A DNA stretch of 40,384 nt from JBPRGH01 sp051418055 (GCA_051418055.1 JBPRGH010000059.1:1-40384); one strand, 5' to 3'; shown: positions 25,502 through 34,288, counted from the stretch's first letter. Notes: generated by a model not told the origin, from the letters alone. Numbers and translations are program-made.

Positions 25502-26196
25502 GAAGGCCTTACTTCAATTTTACTCGGTAAAGTCCGCGGGTTTAATTTCATTAGGTTAACAACCATTTCACCAATATCTTCTATCTGTATTTTCCACTCC
25601 TCTCCCTGTTCTCTATTTCCACCAAAATGAGTCGCAACGGAGCCAGGCATTATAGTACTAACTCTTACTCCTGAATGTCTCAGATCCAGCATCACCGCCT
25701 GTGTAAACCCGGTAAGGCCAAATTTACTGGCATTATATGCGGATCCCCCCGGAAAGAAATTAGCTCCCGCCAGACTTGAGATGGTAATAAAAAAGCCTTC
25801 AGATTTTTTCAATGCTTCAGCTCCGGACTTTATAGTAAAAAATGGACCTGTAAGATTGGTATCTATTGTCTCTTTCCACTGTTCTTCTGTTAATTCTTCC
25901 ACAGAACCAAAATGACCCAGACCGGCATTTGCAACTAACAGATCCAGTTGCCCCCATTGATCCAGTACTTTATTCACAGCATTTTGCTGGGCGGATAATT
26001 CTCTTACATCGGCTTCAATACCAATAACTTCACCTTTTCCTGATTCTTTTAATTTTTTAGCGGCCTCATCTGCACGTTCCTGAGAACGGCTGGTGATGGC
26101 AACATTTATTCCTACCCGTAATAAGGCCTCTGCAATCCCATATCCGATTCCTGAAGATCCTCCTGTAATTAATGCTGTTTTATTTTCTAAAGCCAT
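25483..26196 (-). CDS. Short-chain dehydrogenase/reductase
   Basis: 237 aa. Rossmann cofactor motif TGGSSGIGYG (11-20), the NAG strand (90-92) and catalytic Ser 140/141, Tyr 154 and Lys 158 (YNASK). The TSRS after beta-2 suggests NADP(H) preference. This is a classical SDR close to 3-oxoacyl-ACP reductase-like proteins, but substrate cannot be assigned. It follows the GH26 gene in the same direction after 67 bases. A terminator-like hairpin and a separate dyad in that gap suggest its own transcription rather than membership of the exopolysaccharide operon. Confidence 0.9.
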   Translation of the reverse strand: MALENKTALITGGSSGIGYGIAEALLRVGINVAITSRSQERADEAAKKLKESGKGEVIGIEADVRELSAQQNAVNKVLDQWGQLDLLVANAGLGHFGSVEELTEEQWKETIDTNLTGPFFTIKSGAEALKKSEGFFITISSLAGANFFPGGSAYNASKFGLTGFTQAVMLDLRHSGVRVSTIMPGSVATHFGGNREQGEEWKIQIEDIGEMVVNLMKLNPRTLPSKIEVRPSQPPKK

Positions 26197-26198
26197 AA

Positions 26199-26216
26199 TA
26201 TGTATTTGTTTACATA
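26199..26216. promoter_or_regulatory. Inverted repeat directly before the SDR start
   Basis: TATGTA-TTTGTT-TACATA, 6-bp arms, ending two bases before the ATG at 26196. The size and position suit a TetR-type operator or a translational hairpin. Confidence 0.4.
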
Positions 26217-26221
26217 CATAT

Positions 26222-26245
26222 AAAAACCTGCAGGAGGAAAGGTTT
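26222..26245 (-). terminator. Terminator-like hairpin after the GH26 gene
   Basis: On the minus strand AAACCT (from 26245) pairs with AGGTTT (ending 26224) around a 10-base loop and runs into five T. It probably ends the three-gene exopolysaccharide transcript. Confidence 0.5.
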
Positions 26246-26263
26246 ATTTAAAAATAAAAAACC

Positions 26264-27412
26264 TTATTCTATTTCTTTCCAGTTATTAACAGCTGCTCGA
26301 ATAGCTTCAATAACTTCTTCGTCATCATCAATTGTCCAGTCAAGGGTTTTATAAGTAGTAGTATTATCATTGGCTGAATGAAAAAACACAACAGAATGGA
26401 TCAATGGATATTTTACAGGTAAAGAATCCAAGGCGTTATAGTACCATTCAGACCTATCCCCTCCAACTTCCAGAGAACCAAATTCAGTCACCATTACTGG
26501 CAAATCCTTTTCAGAAAATTTATCATAAACTTTACCAACTATTTCATCAAAACTCCACCACTGGCTCCATGGAGCAACTGTTCCATAATTAAGGGCTGTT
26601 ATACCCATCCAGTCAACATAATCTTTACCCGGAAAATAATCCTCATAATCATAAGCAGGATGTGGGGACCATACCCAAATAGCATTTTTAGCTCCAAGGC
26701 TATCAAACCGGTTTATCAGGTATTGCCATGCATTTACATAATCTTCAGGGGCATTATTCTGAGGTCCCCATGGATACCGGTAAGGATCATTCATTTCGTG
26801 ACCAAAACGAAGAAAAAACGGCTGACGGAACTTCTTTGCCTGCATGGCCCATTCATCTATATAGACATCGAATTTACCTTCGGCAATGGCATTTAAGCCT
26901 CCCTCATTAATATTTCTTTCCTTATCTACAAAAGGAAACCTTTGCGGATTAAAATCATTCAGCCAGGGTTCCCAGGTGATCATGGGAACAGAGCCTAGAT
27001 CAAAAATTGCCTGTGACTGGAGCATAGGAAAATTTTGAGAGGCTTTACTACCCCAGGCAGTATAGATCTGTATAATAGGTAACGGAAAGCCTAATGAATC
27101 TTCAAGAGCTACAATAGACTGAAACGACTGTTGTGTTCTGTCGTCATAAGCACCAAAAAATATAGAATCAGGTGCATTTAGCAGGGAAACATTATTCCTG
27201 TATTGTCTAAACCACTCGAGCTTTTCTTCTCGTTTTTCTTCTCCTCCTAACAAATTTCTTTCAATTTTTGAGACTGCGGTAGTAATTGTAGTCATAAAAT
27301 CCTCCAATGGACCTTTACTTCTTTCGCCTGCATAAAGCAGGAGTACAAAAATTAAAGTGCCTATTACTAGGGCTACAACAAAAACTGTGGTACGAGCGAT
27401 TATCTTTTTCAT
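26264..27412 (-). CDS. Membrane-anchored glycoside hydrolase family 26 (beta-mannanase-like)
   Basis: 382 aa. A single N-terminal TM anchor (ARTTVFVVALVIGTLIFVLLLYAG, about 6-29) places the rest in the periplasm. The GH26 (beta/alpha)8 catalytic domain is complete: acid/base Glu 206 in FLRFGHEMNDPYRYPWG and nucleophile Glu 310 in VMVTEFGS. Aromatic binding residues such as YTAWGS and WEPWL are also seen. GH26 enzymes cleave beta-1,4-mannan, and some cut mixed beta-glucans or beta-1,3-xylan. Its ATG overlaps the TGA of the glycan synthase gene (ATGA), so the two are translationally coupled. By analogy with AlgL, BcsZ or PgaB it may trim or clear the nascent polymer in the periplasm. Confidence 0.88.
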   Translation of the reverse strand: MKKIIARTTVFVVALVIGTLIFVLLLYAGERSKGPLEDFMTTITTAVSKIERNLLGGEEKREEKLEWFRQYRNNVSLLNAPDSIFFGAYDDRTQQSFQSIVALEDSLGFPLPIIQIYTAWGSKASQNFPMLQSQAIFDLGSVPMITWEPWLNDFNPQRFPFVDKERNINEGGLNAIAEGKFDVYIDEWAMQAKKFRQPFFLRFGHEMNDPYRYPWGPQNNAPEDYVNAWQYLINRFDSLGAKNAIWVWSPHPAYDYEDYFPGKDYVDWMGITALNYGTVAPWSQWWSFDEIVGKVYDKFSEKDLPVMVTEFGSLEVGGDRSEWYYNALDSLPVKYPLIHSVVFFHSANDNTTTYKTLDWTIDDDEEVIEAIRAAVNNWKEIE

Positions 27413-29043
27413 TTCTTTAGTATCCGCTTAAAAAAGCTTCTCCTGTTTGATTTTTCAATATTTATTTTATCAAGGTCTACACTGGCCCAGGGATCTTCAG
27501 CATTTAATTTAGCCGATTCATAGGCCGCATATAACCCTCCAAATGTCATTATATAAGCTACTGATGCAAAAGCAACCATACCCCATATTTCACCACTTGT
27601 AAGTGCAAGTGCAGCTTCAGCAGTATAAAATTTCCGTTGTACTACAATAGCTGCAATAGTGAAAATGAATATCATCTGGTGAATAAATAAAGGTTTGGCA
27701 AATGGTGTTAATCCTTTAACTGCCTGTTTAGCTGTCGGGATATAAGGTATTTTGGCATTTAAAAGTGAGAGCACAAAACCTAGAAAGAAAACAGGCCAGC
27801 ACGCAAATTTCAGAAACATACCCCGCAAATGTAATCCTTTCTCATACTCAGGATGACAAAACCAATTCTGCACATACAGATATATAATTAATCCAATGAC
27901 AGCTACAGGTGTCCAGTAGATAAAAAACTGAAGAAAATCCATATCAGCCGGAAGCCAGCCAAACCATAGAAATAAGAATGGTATAATAAGAAACAACAGC
28001 ATCGTGAGGCCATTCATATAATAAGTGCCGATGGTAAAATATGAAAGCCGCTGATAATTGGACAGCTTCTTCCATAACTGTGGCAGCTCAGCAAGCAGGA
28101 CCTCATGCACTCCCCTTGCCCATTTTAATTGCTGCTTACAGAATGATCCAAGATCCTCGGGAACAAGGCCACGACTAACAATAACCGGCTTATAAATGGA
28201 CTTCCAGCCTTCTGAATGTATCCTGATAGAAGTAACAAGGTCTTCCGCCAATCCAATACCATGCCCTCCTATTGATTCCAGCGCTTTTCTGCGAAAGGTA
28301 CAATTAGCACCAATTGCAACTGCACAATTATACCCGTTTAAACCCATTTGGGTAGGGCCATAAAAACCATAGGTCTGCTCAGCGGCACCACGCGCAACAA
28401 ACGATCTGTACTGGTTGTAGTAAGCCTGGCTAACCTGCACAAATCCTACATTCTCATCTTTAAAATATCCTAATACTTCATCAAAAAAATTAGGAAATGG
28501 AATATGGTCCGGATCTAAGACCAGAATGAAATCTTCCGTTGTTCTTTCCAGTGCCGCATTTATTTTACCCGCTTTTGCTCCGGGATATCCTACCAGCTCG
28601 AGCCATACAGCGCCGTATCTTTCAGCAACTTCACGAAAGCGAGGATCCTGAGTATCATCCAACAGATAGGTAGTGTGAGGATAAGAAATCCTGGAGCATG
28701 CTTCTAACGTTTTCTCAAACATACTTAAAGGCTCTCCGGGAGAGCTGGTTGTAAAAATAGCGACACTCAAACCTTCATTAGCGGGTATATGTGCAGGTTT
28801 ATTGATGCGTAAATAGCTGATCCAGAGTATTACGGTACGAAAAATACCCCACCAGAAAATAAGGGATAAAATAATAAAAAGAGGCAATGAAGCTACATGT
28901 TCCTCCTGAAACCACCAGTTTGCCAGGTTAAAAATAGAGATTATTCCAGCCGTCATAAGAACAGCTATTATGATCTTTTTTCTCTTCTTAACAGGTTTAG
29001 CTTCCCTAAATCTCCAAAGATCGTATTTCGCTGATTTACTCAT
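27409..29043 (-). CDS. Processive family 2 glycosyltransferase (cellulose-synthase-like)
   Basis: 544 aa. Two N-terminal TMs (about 24-42 and 52-78), a cytoplasmic GT-A domain (about 90-320), then TMs at about 333-360, 366-390, 405-430, 455-475 and 485-510. Catalytic features are YLLDDTQDP (Asp 129/130), LDPDHIP (Asp 177, Asp 179), GLAEDLVTS (Glu-Asp 267-268) and the acceptor-channel motif QQLKW (304-308), where BcsA-type enzymes have QxxRW. No PilZ domain follows; the C-terminal 40 residues are a short basic tail. It should polymerise and export a beta-linked glycan through the inner membrane. The start overlaps the stop of the outer-membrane gene by 1 base (TAATG). The sugar is unknown. Confidence 0.9.
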   Translation of the reverse strand: MSKSAKYDLWRFREAKPVKKRKKIIIAVLMTAGIISIFNLANWWFQEEHVASLPLFIILSLIFWWGIFRTVILWISYLRINKPAHIPANEGLSVAIFTTSSPGEPLSMFEKTLEACSRISYPHTTYLLDDTQDPRFREVAERYGAVWLELVGYPGAKAGKINAALERTTEDFILVLDPDHIPFPNFFDEVLGYFKDENVGFVQVSQAYYNQYRSFVARGAAEQTYGFYGPTQMGLNGYNCAVAIGANCTFRRKALESIGGHGIGLAEDLVTSIRIHSEGWKSIYKPVIVSRGLVPEDLGSFCKQQLKWARGVHEVLLAELPQLWKKLSNYQRLSYFTIGTYYMNGLTMLLFLIIPFLFLWFGWLPADMDFLQFFIYWTPVAVIGLIIYLYVQNWFCHPEYEKGLHLRGMFLKFACWPVFFLGFVLSLLNAKIPYIPTAKQAVKGLTPFAKPLFIHQMIFIFTIAAIVVQRKFYTAEAALALTSGEIWGMVAFASVAYIMTFGGLYAAYESAKLNAEDPWASVDLDKINIEKSNRRSFFKRILKK

Positions 29044-30554
29044 TAAAGAAACTTGTAGGTTAGCTGCAGGCTTGCGAGATGTGCATTAAAAAAGAATAAG
29101 CTCTGATACCTGTATTTGCCACTCAGATTTAATTGTTCAGCAATACCTATGTTTAAAGATGATTCAATTTCAAGAGGTGTATATGTTACCCTTTCATGTA
29201 AAACAGTTGCTCCGCTTTCACCTGAGGGAGAATCTGCCGCAGCAAAAAAGCCTAAGTTAATACCTATATTTAAATTTGTTTTCTCGTTACCCACCTGCAT
29301 ATTGGCTAAAAAGCTGTTGATCTGCTGATTTATAGGTGTAAAATAATTTTCATAAAAGCCCTCTACACTAACAGTAGGCCTGCTAAAAACAGGAGGAAAC
29401 CCCGTTCCCCCACCACCAGATGTTGACTCAACTACAAATGTTGTTTCCTCAGAGGTAGTATAATTAAAAGAGTAACCTCCCCCTAATTTAAAATTTGATT
29501 CATTTATTAAAGGAAATAATATCCAGAAATAGGCGGATTTAATACTATTATCATCAGGAAAAACCTGTTGCTGAAATCCTGCCTCACCTAAAAGATTATT
29601 CTTTTTATTTTCCAGGTTAAGTGCACCTTTATAGGTACTAAAGGTAAAAGGTGATAAAATACTTTCAGCTGTATACTGATAAGGTACATTTTCATATTCA
29701 AGCTTTAGATTAAGGCTGCCTGAAATTTGTTGTTTTAAGCTTACCCCTCCCGTAAACACATTTTCATGATTATTAGCAGGAAAAAATACTCCTCCCTTTA
29801 AACCAATTGTAGTTTTGCTCTTTAAATAGATACTATTCCCTGCCCTTAACCACCTGGTGTTGAAACCCTGATCGAATGAATTATAGCCATAACTGCTAAA
29901 GCTTAATGAGGGACTAAACCACCAGGATTGATACCAGGAACCTTCTGCTAAAAGACCGGTAAATTTTAAAGGTTGATCATCAGAATATGTGATTCCCGAA
30001 ATACCCAGGGCCGGTGCTGATAGTTTCCTGATTTCTTCCAGTAAAATTTGAAACTCCTGATTTTCTGGATAGAGGCTCTTTATTTTTAAAGCTCTTTGTT
30101 TTGCTTTAGCTAGCCTGCCATTCCAAATATTTATATAGCTCATCATTAGGTTCGCCTCCGGATGATCCGGATTTTGCACCAGGTACTCGTTCAGCATTTT
30201 CTCAGAAGCTCCTATTTTACCCATCTCATATAGAAACCTGCCATAATCAAGCTTGACTTCATCATTTTCAGGAAAATTCTTCTGCAACCCTTTATATACT
30301 TCTTCTGCCCTGTCAAAATCCTGCATCCAGTAAAGTACCTGGGCATGGAGTCTTAAAGCATGAATATTTATATGCTGCTCATTATAAGCAGATAAAATCT
30401 TATCAGCAGCTTCAAAATCTTTTGCATAGGCTGCTTGCCGTGCACGATCAATAGTTATTTCAGCATTTGTCTGCCCAAAGGAGTTACTTGTACAGATCGT
30501 AGAAATTACAATCAATGTTAACAATTGCATTCTATGACGAATGGTAATAAACAT
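29043..30554 (-). CDS. Outer-membrane TPR / beta-barrel protein (YaiO-like exporter)
   Basis: 503 aa. Signal peptide cleaved near SNSFGQ (about residue 28); an alternative ATG at 30530 gives a tidier signal. TPR-type helices cover about 33-175 (ARQAAYAKDFEAADKIL, AQVLYWMQDFDRAEEVYKGL, LDYGRFLYEMGKIGASEKML). A beta-barrel of alternating strands follows from about 185 and ends LQLTYKFL, the outer-membrane C-terminal pattern, with a Gly-rich loop (STSGGGGTG) within. Periplasmic TPRs joined to an outer-membrane barrel are the architecture of PgaA, BcsC and AlgK/AlgE. First gene of the tightly coupled operon with GT2 and GH26, so export of the polymer is its likely job. Confidence 0.85.
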   Translation of the reverse strand: MFITIRHRMQLLTLIVISTICTSNSFGQTNAEITIDRARQAAYAKDFEAADKILSAYNEQHINIHALRLHAQVLYWMQDFDRAEEVYKGLQKNFPENDEVKLDYGRFLYEMGKIGASEKMLNEYLVQNPDHPEANLMMSYINIWNGRLAKAKQRALKIKSLYPENQEFQILLEEIRKLSAPALGISGITYSDDQPLKFTGLLAEGSWYQSWWFSPSLSFSSYGYNSFDQGFNTRWLRAGNSIYLKSKTTIGLKGGVFFPANNHENVFTGGVSLKQQISGSLNLKLEYENVPYQYTAESILSPFTFSTYKGALNLENKKNNLLGEAGFQQQVFPDDNSIKSAYFWILFPLINESNFKLGGGYSFNYTTSEETTFVVESTSGGGGTGFPPVFSRPTVSVEGFYENYFTPINQQINSFLANMQVGNEKTNLNIGINLGFFAAADSPSGESGATVLHERVTYTPLEIESSLNIGIAEQLNLSGKYRYQSLFFFNAHLASLQLTYKFL

Positions 30555-30756
30555 AAGCTAAACGGAATATATAAAAGGTGAAAGTTAATTCAAAACATTT
30601 AGCAAATTAAGCATTTGTTTAAGTATTAAATATTATTTAAGCATGATCCACCGTCTGTCTCAAAAAATAATATTATTTTCTCTTTCAAAAACATTAATTT
30701 TTAACTTAACAAATACAATAATTTTAGAAATTACATATTTGAAGATTGGAAAATAG

Positions 30757-30764
30757 TAAATTTG
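30757..30764 (+). promoter_or_regulatory. -7 promoter box for the IF2-N-like gene
   Basis: TAAATTTG matches TAnnTTTG, 25 bases before the ATG. A TTTG lies 15 bases upstream of it, a spacing slightly shorter than usual. Confidence 0.5.
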
Positions 30765-30789
30765 CAGATTGGATAAGTAACTGAAGATT

Positions 30790-31539
30790 ATGAGGCTGGC
30801 ACAGTTGGCAAGAAAACTGGATATTCCCAAAACGGAAATAATTAAATTTCTTTCCTCCAGAAATATTTCTATTGAAACACATGGTAATACAAAAGTAGAT
30901 CAGGAATATGTAGACCTGTTAGAATCCAAATTCGGCAAAAAGCCGTCAGAAGAAAAACCTGTATCTTCTTCAGAAGAAGTTGTTTCAGCAGATCCAAAAA
31001 AACCACAGGATGAAGCTTCTGATGAAAAAACGGAAGAATTGAAGCCGGAGCCTACATCAGAAATTCAGGAAAAACCAGTAGAGGTTATTCGTCCAAAAAA
31101 AGTAAAACTTCAGGGCATTAAGGTACTTGGAAAAATAGAGCTTCCTGAGCCTGCAAAGAAGAAGGAGGAGGAAGAGGATAAGGGGAATGCGGAGGACATA
31201 GCTCAGACAGAAATCACCCCTAAAAAGCATGTCAGAAAGGATTCTCGAAAATATATTAAGAAAGACCGGAAACCCCGACGAGAATTATCTTTAGAGGAAA
31301 AGCAAAAAAGAGCAGAACAAAAACGTTTAAGAGAAGAGCGGAAGCGGAAAAAAGAGCTTAAGGAAAAGAAAAAAAGATTCTATGAAAAACAGGTTTTAGC
31401 AAAAGTTTCTCCAACCAAAAAATCAAAAAAGAAGAAGAAAGAAGAGCCTGTTCAATCGACAAAAAAACAGGTGGTAAAACCTAAAAATATCTTCAGAAGA
31501 TTCTGGGCATGGTTAAATGGAGAATATGATCAGTTTTAA
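30790..31539 (+). CDS. Small protein with an IF2 N-terminal-type domain and charged tail
   Basis: 249 aa. Residues 1-50 (MRLAQLARKLDIPKTEIIKFLSSRNISIETHGNTKVDQEYVDLL) match the helical IF2_N module found at the start of translation initiation factor IF-2. The rest is a long disordered, Lys/Glu-rich region (KKKEEEEDK, KKERKRKKELKEKKKR) that ends in an amphipathic-looking FRRFWAWLNGEYDQF. No GTPase domain is present, so it is not infB. The layout suggests a nucleic-acid or ribosome-associated accessory protein; its role is unknown. It overlaps the convergent CBS gene by 4 bases. Confidence 0.75.
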   Translation: MRLAQLARKLDIPKTEIIKFLSSRNISIETHGNTKVDQEYVDLLESKFGKKPSEEKPVSSSEEVVSADPKKPQDEASDEKTEELKPEPTSEIQEKPVEVIRPKKVKLQGIKVLGKIELPEPAKKKEEEEDKGNAEDIAQTEITPKKHVRKDSRKYIKKDRKPRRELSLEEKQKRAEQKRLREERKRKKELKEKKKRFYEKQVLAKVSPTKKSKKKKKEEPVQSTKKQVVKPKNIFRRFWAWLNGEYDQF

Positions 31540-32000
31540 CGTTTCCAGGTAGTAACATTCAAATTTAATACTGCCCGCATTACATCTTTCTGGCTTATCT
31601 GACCTACCAGCTTTCCTTCCTTAACTACAGGAAAACGCCTGAGGCGCATATTAAGAAATTTTTGTGCCGCCTCAAAAATATTCATTTCAGCGTTAATAGT
31701 AATGACATTTTCAGCCATATGCTCCTTCACAAGTCCGGAAAAATTAGGTGTATTAGTATACTTGCCACGTACTACTTCCTTTAGGCAATCCCCTTCAGAT
31801 ATTATCCCAATCAAATGCCCCTCCTTGTCAACAACCGGCCCACCGGAAATCTTTTTTTCCAGAAGCTTCTCCATTACCTCATCCATTGGCTGATCAGGAT
31901 GGAAAGTGATCAGTTTTGTGGTCATATAATCTCCTACCGTTGCAAGTTGTTGTTCAGGCTTTGCCTTTGGCACCTGCGCACCTTTGTAGCTTTTTACCAT
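31536..32000 (-). CDS. Two-CBS-domain protein
   Basis: 154 aa made of two CBS modules: about 24-80 (VGDYMTTKLITFHPDQPMDEVMEKLLEKKISGGPVVDKEGHLIGIISEGD) and about 92-148 (VKEHMAENVITINAEMNIFEAAQKFLNMRLRRFPVVKEGKLVGQISQKD). CBS pairs bind adenosyl nucleotides and sense energy or redox state. With no fused enzyme or transporter this is a stand-alone sensor that would act on a partner protein. No signal peptide or TM. Confidence 0.93.
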   Translation of the reverse strand: MVKSYKGAQVPKAKPEQQLATVGDYMTTKLITFHPDQPMDEVMEKLLEKKISGGPVVDKEGHLIGIISEGDCLKEVVRGKYTNTPNFSGLVKEHMAENVITINAEMNIFEAAQKFLNMRLRRFPVVKEGKLVGQISQKDVMRAVLNLNVTTWKR

Positions 32001-32156
32001 ATTTCTATGTCTTTTATAGTCTAGTAATATATAAATTTCTCTTTTAAAATCAAATAAAGAATTTTATCTTACGTCCTGAAAACAAAAAAAAATTACATAA
32101 TGCTATTACCTTTTTTAAATTTATCGGATTCAATTAAAAATTAACACCCAACGATC

Positions 32157-33038
32157 ATGAAAAGAACTTTACTGATTTCAATCCTGATGTTATTGGCATT
32201 TGGCAGTTATGCACAATTACATTTAGGCCTTAGCACCGCTGGGAACAGCACCTTTGTTTTAGATAAAGGGTTAACAGAGGATCCACGTTATAACTCTACT
32301 ATGACATATGACTTCGCTCCTATTGGTTTTACTATGGGTTTAAACCTAACAAAAAGTTTTGGCCTTCAGCTAGAGTCTATCCTTTCAAACCAGGGGCAGA
32401 TCTATGAAGTAATAGATATAGCTAATAATGTTGTGGGACAAAGGGAGATTGATCTTTCATATATCCAGATCCCACTTCTGTTTAAATTTATGAGTGGTAG
32501 TAATAATATTGCCAGGCCAACATTTTCCTTAGGGCCGCAGCTATCATTATTAACTGAGGGTTATGAGTCATTACAATATATGCAATCAGTTATGGAAGTA
32601 CCTGAAGACCTGGCGACCGCTAATGGAGATGGTACTTATACAATAGTAGATCCATCAACAAGCCAGGTGCTTACAGACCAGGCTACGATGAATCCTGATG
32701 GTACTTATAATATGCCCGAATTTAATTCAACGGAATTATTAAGCAGTAATGCCTTAAATGAGTTTCAACAATTAAGAGATGCGGAATTTCAAATAGCTGC
32801 ATCCTTTGGGCTTGACGTTGATCTTGGTAAGCATATTTACTTATCATCTATTATTCGTGCCAATTACAGTCTTACTGATATGCGAAATGGCGACGTTGTA
32901 GAGTTAATCAGAACCGAAGGCGTAAATAGCATTTTTAACAAAAGAGCAAATCTTCTTGTAGGTGTACAGCTGGGCCTGAATTATGTAATCGGAGGTACAC
33001 GTTCTTTTAATAAAAAGAATCCTTCTTCCGCTAAATAA
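32157..33038 (+). CDS. Outer-membrane beta-barrel protein (porin-like, PorT/OmpW-type)
   Basis: 293 aa. Signal peptide MKRTLLISILMLLAFGSYAQ, then alternating hydrophobic strands with a Gly-rich pattern (HLGLSTAGNSTF, PIGFTMGLNLTKSFGLQLESILSNQGQ, IQIPLLFKFMSG, FSLGPQLSLL). This is typical of the outer membrane beta-barrel domain family of Bacteroidota. A long central insert (about 145-190) contains two related segments, ANGDGTYTIVDP and MNPDGTYNMPEF, perhaps an extracellular loop. No ligand can be predicted. Followed by a strong terminator, so it is a single-gene unit. Confidence 0.82.
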   Translation: MKRTLLISILMLLAFGSYAQLHLGLSTAGNSTFVLDKGLTEDPRYNSTMTYDFAPIGFTMGLNLTKSFGLQLESILSNQGQIYEVIDIANNVVGQREIDLSYIQIPLLFKFMSGSNNIARPTFSLGPQLSLLTEGYESLQYMQSVMEVPEDLATANGDGTYTIVDPSTSQVLTDQATMNPDGTYNMPEFNSTELLSSNALNEFQQLRDAEFQIAASFGLDVDLGKHIYLSSIIRANYSLTDMRNGDVVELIRTEGVNSIFNKRANLLVGVQLGLNYVIGGTRSFNKKNPSSAK

Positions 33039-33060
33039 TATAATTAAAAAGATCATTAAA

Positions 33061-33097
33061 AATACCTCGCTTATATTTTTCGCGGGGTATTTTTTTT
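33061..33097 (+). terminator. Rho-independent terminator after the barrel gene
   Basis: AATACCTCGC pairs with GCGGGGTATT (33082-33091; nine Watson-Crick pairs and one G-U) around an 11-base loop, and is followed by a run of T. Confidence 0.85.
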
Positions 33098-33108
33098 AAA
33101 TTTTATTT

Positions 33109-33123
33109 TGCTGATAATCAGCA
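33109..33123. promoter_or_regulatory. Short perfect palindrome upstream of the KAS III gene
   Basis: TGCTGAT-A-ATCAGCA, 7-bp arms with a single central base, too tight for an RNA hairpin and so more like a protein-binding site. 80 bases before the ATG. Confidence 0.4.
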
Positions 33124-33203
33124 TATTACTATCCAACCTAACATTAGTTAGTGTATATTTCACACTTTTTCTTTTGCTTCTGATTTGCTCATGATTTATT
33201 TTC

Positions 33204-34286
33204 ATGATTATGAAAACAACCAGGTCAGTAATTACCGGAACAGGAAGTTATATTCCTGAGGTAATAAAGAAAAATACAGATTTCAATAACATAGATTTTT
33301 ATTCCGAGAAACAGGAAAAGATACCATCTTCAGCAGAACATATCATAAAGAAATTTCAACAAATAACGGGTATTGAAGAACGAAGATATATTCCTGACGA
33401 ACTCGATTCATCTACAATTGGAGCCGAAGCAGCAAAAAAAGCAATAGAAGATTCAGGAGTAGACCCGGAGCAAATTGACCAGCTTATTGTAGCCCACAAT
33501 TTTGGAGATGTTAAAAAAGGCACAATTCAAACGGATATCCTCCCTTCTATCGCCTCAAGGATAAAACAGCTTGTTGGCATAAATAATCCCGCCTGCGTAG
33601 CCTATGATATACTTTTTGGATGTCCGGGCTGGCTACAGGGAGTTATTCAGGCGGATGCTTTTATAAAATCAGGAATGTCAAATAAATGCCTTGTGGTGGG
33701 GACAGAGACATTATCACGTGTTCTCGATCCTTATGATCGTGACAGTATGATATTTTCTGATGGTGCAGGGGCATGTATTATTGAAAAAAAAGAAGTAGGT
33801 GAAGATGGTCCGGGCATATTAGGGTCTGCGGCTTTGACACATACTGCTGAAGAAGCTTACTATCTATTCCTTGGCAAATCAAATTTACCCGAATCTGACC
33901 CAAATGTTAGATATATTAAAATGAATGGCCGAAAAGTCTATGAATATGCTATTTCTAAAGTGCCTCAGGCTATGGCAGCATGTCTTGAAAAAAGCAATGT
34001 ATCTATTAAGGAAGTAAAGAAAGTGTTTATTCATCAGGCAAACGAAAAATTAGATGAAGGAATAATAAACCGTTTCTTTGAAATTTATAATGAACCACTT
34101 CCAGATAAGATCATGCCTATGAGCATACACAAGCTCGGTAATAGTTCAGTAGCAACCATCCCTACTCTTTATGATATGGTCAAAAATAACCTGGTTGACG
34201 GACATCAGATCAATGAAGGCGATGTGGTGATTATGGCATCAGTAGGTGCGGGTATGAATATAAATGCCATTTGTTATCGCATTTAA
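33204..34286 (+). CDS. 3-oxoacyl-ACP synthase III family (FabH-like) condensing enzyme
   Basis: 360 aa, longer than the roughly 320 of housekeeping FabH. Catalytic Cys 140 in LFGCPGWLQG, His 277 in VFIHQANEK and Asn 313 in KLGNSSVAT form the KAS III triad; the C-terminus ends ASVGAGMNINAICYRI. Extra residues lie near 25-60 (DFYSEKQEKIPSSAEHIIKKFQ). This longer KAS III form is widespread in Bacteroidota and is usually distinct from the fabH that starts fatty acid synthesis. It condenses an acyl-CoA or acyl-ACP with malonyl-ACP or a related acceptor; the substrate is not known. The dinB start follows 34 bases downstream. Confidence 0.9.
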   Translation: MIMKTTRSVITGTGSYIPEVIKKNTDFNNIDFYSEKQEKIPSSAEHIIKKFQQITGIEERRYIPDELDSSTIGAEAAKKAIEDSGVDPEQIDQLIVAHNFGDVKKGTIQTDILPSIASRIKQLVGINNPACVAYDILFGCPGWLQGVIQADAFIKSGMSNKCLVVGTETLSRVLDPYDRDSMIFSDGAGACIIEKKEVGEDGPGILGSAALTHTAEEAYYLFLGKSNLPESDPNVRYIKMNGRKVYEYAISKVPQAMAACLEKSNVSIKEVKKVFIHQANEKLDEGIINRFFEIYNEPLPDKIMPMSIHKLGNSSVATIPTLYDMVKNNLVDGHQINEGDVVIMASVGAGMNINAICYRI

Positions 34287-34288
34287 AG

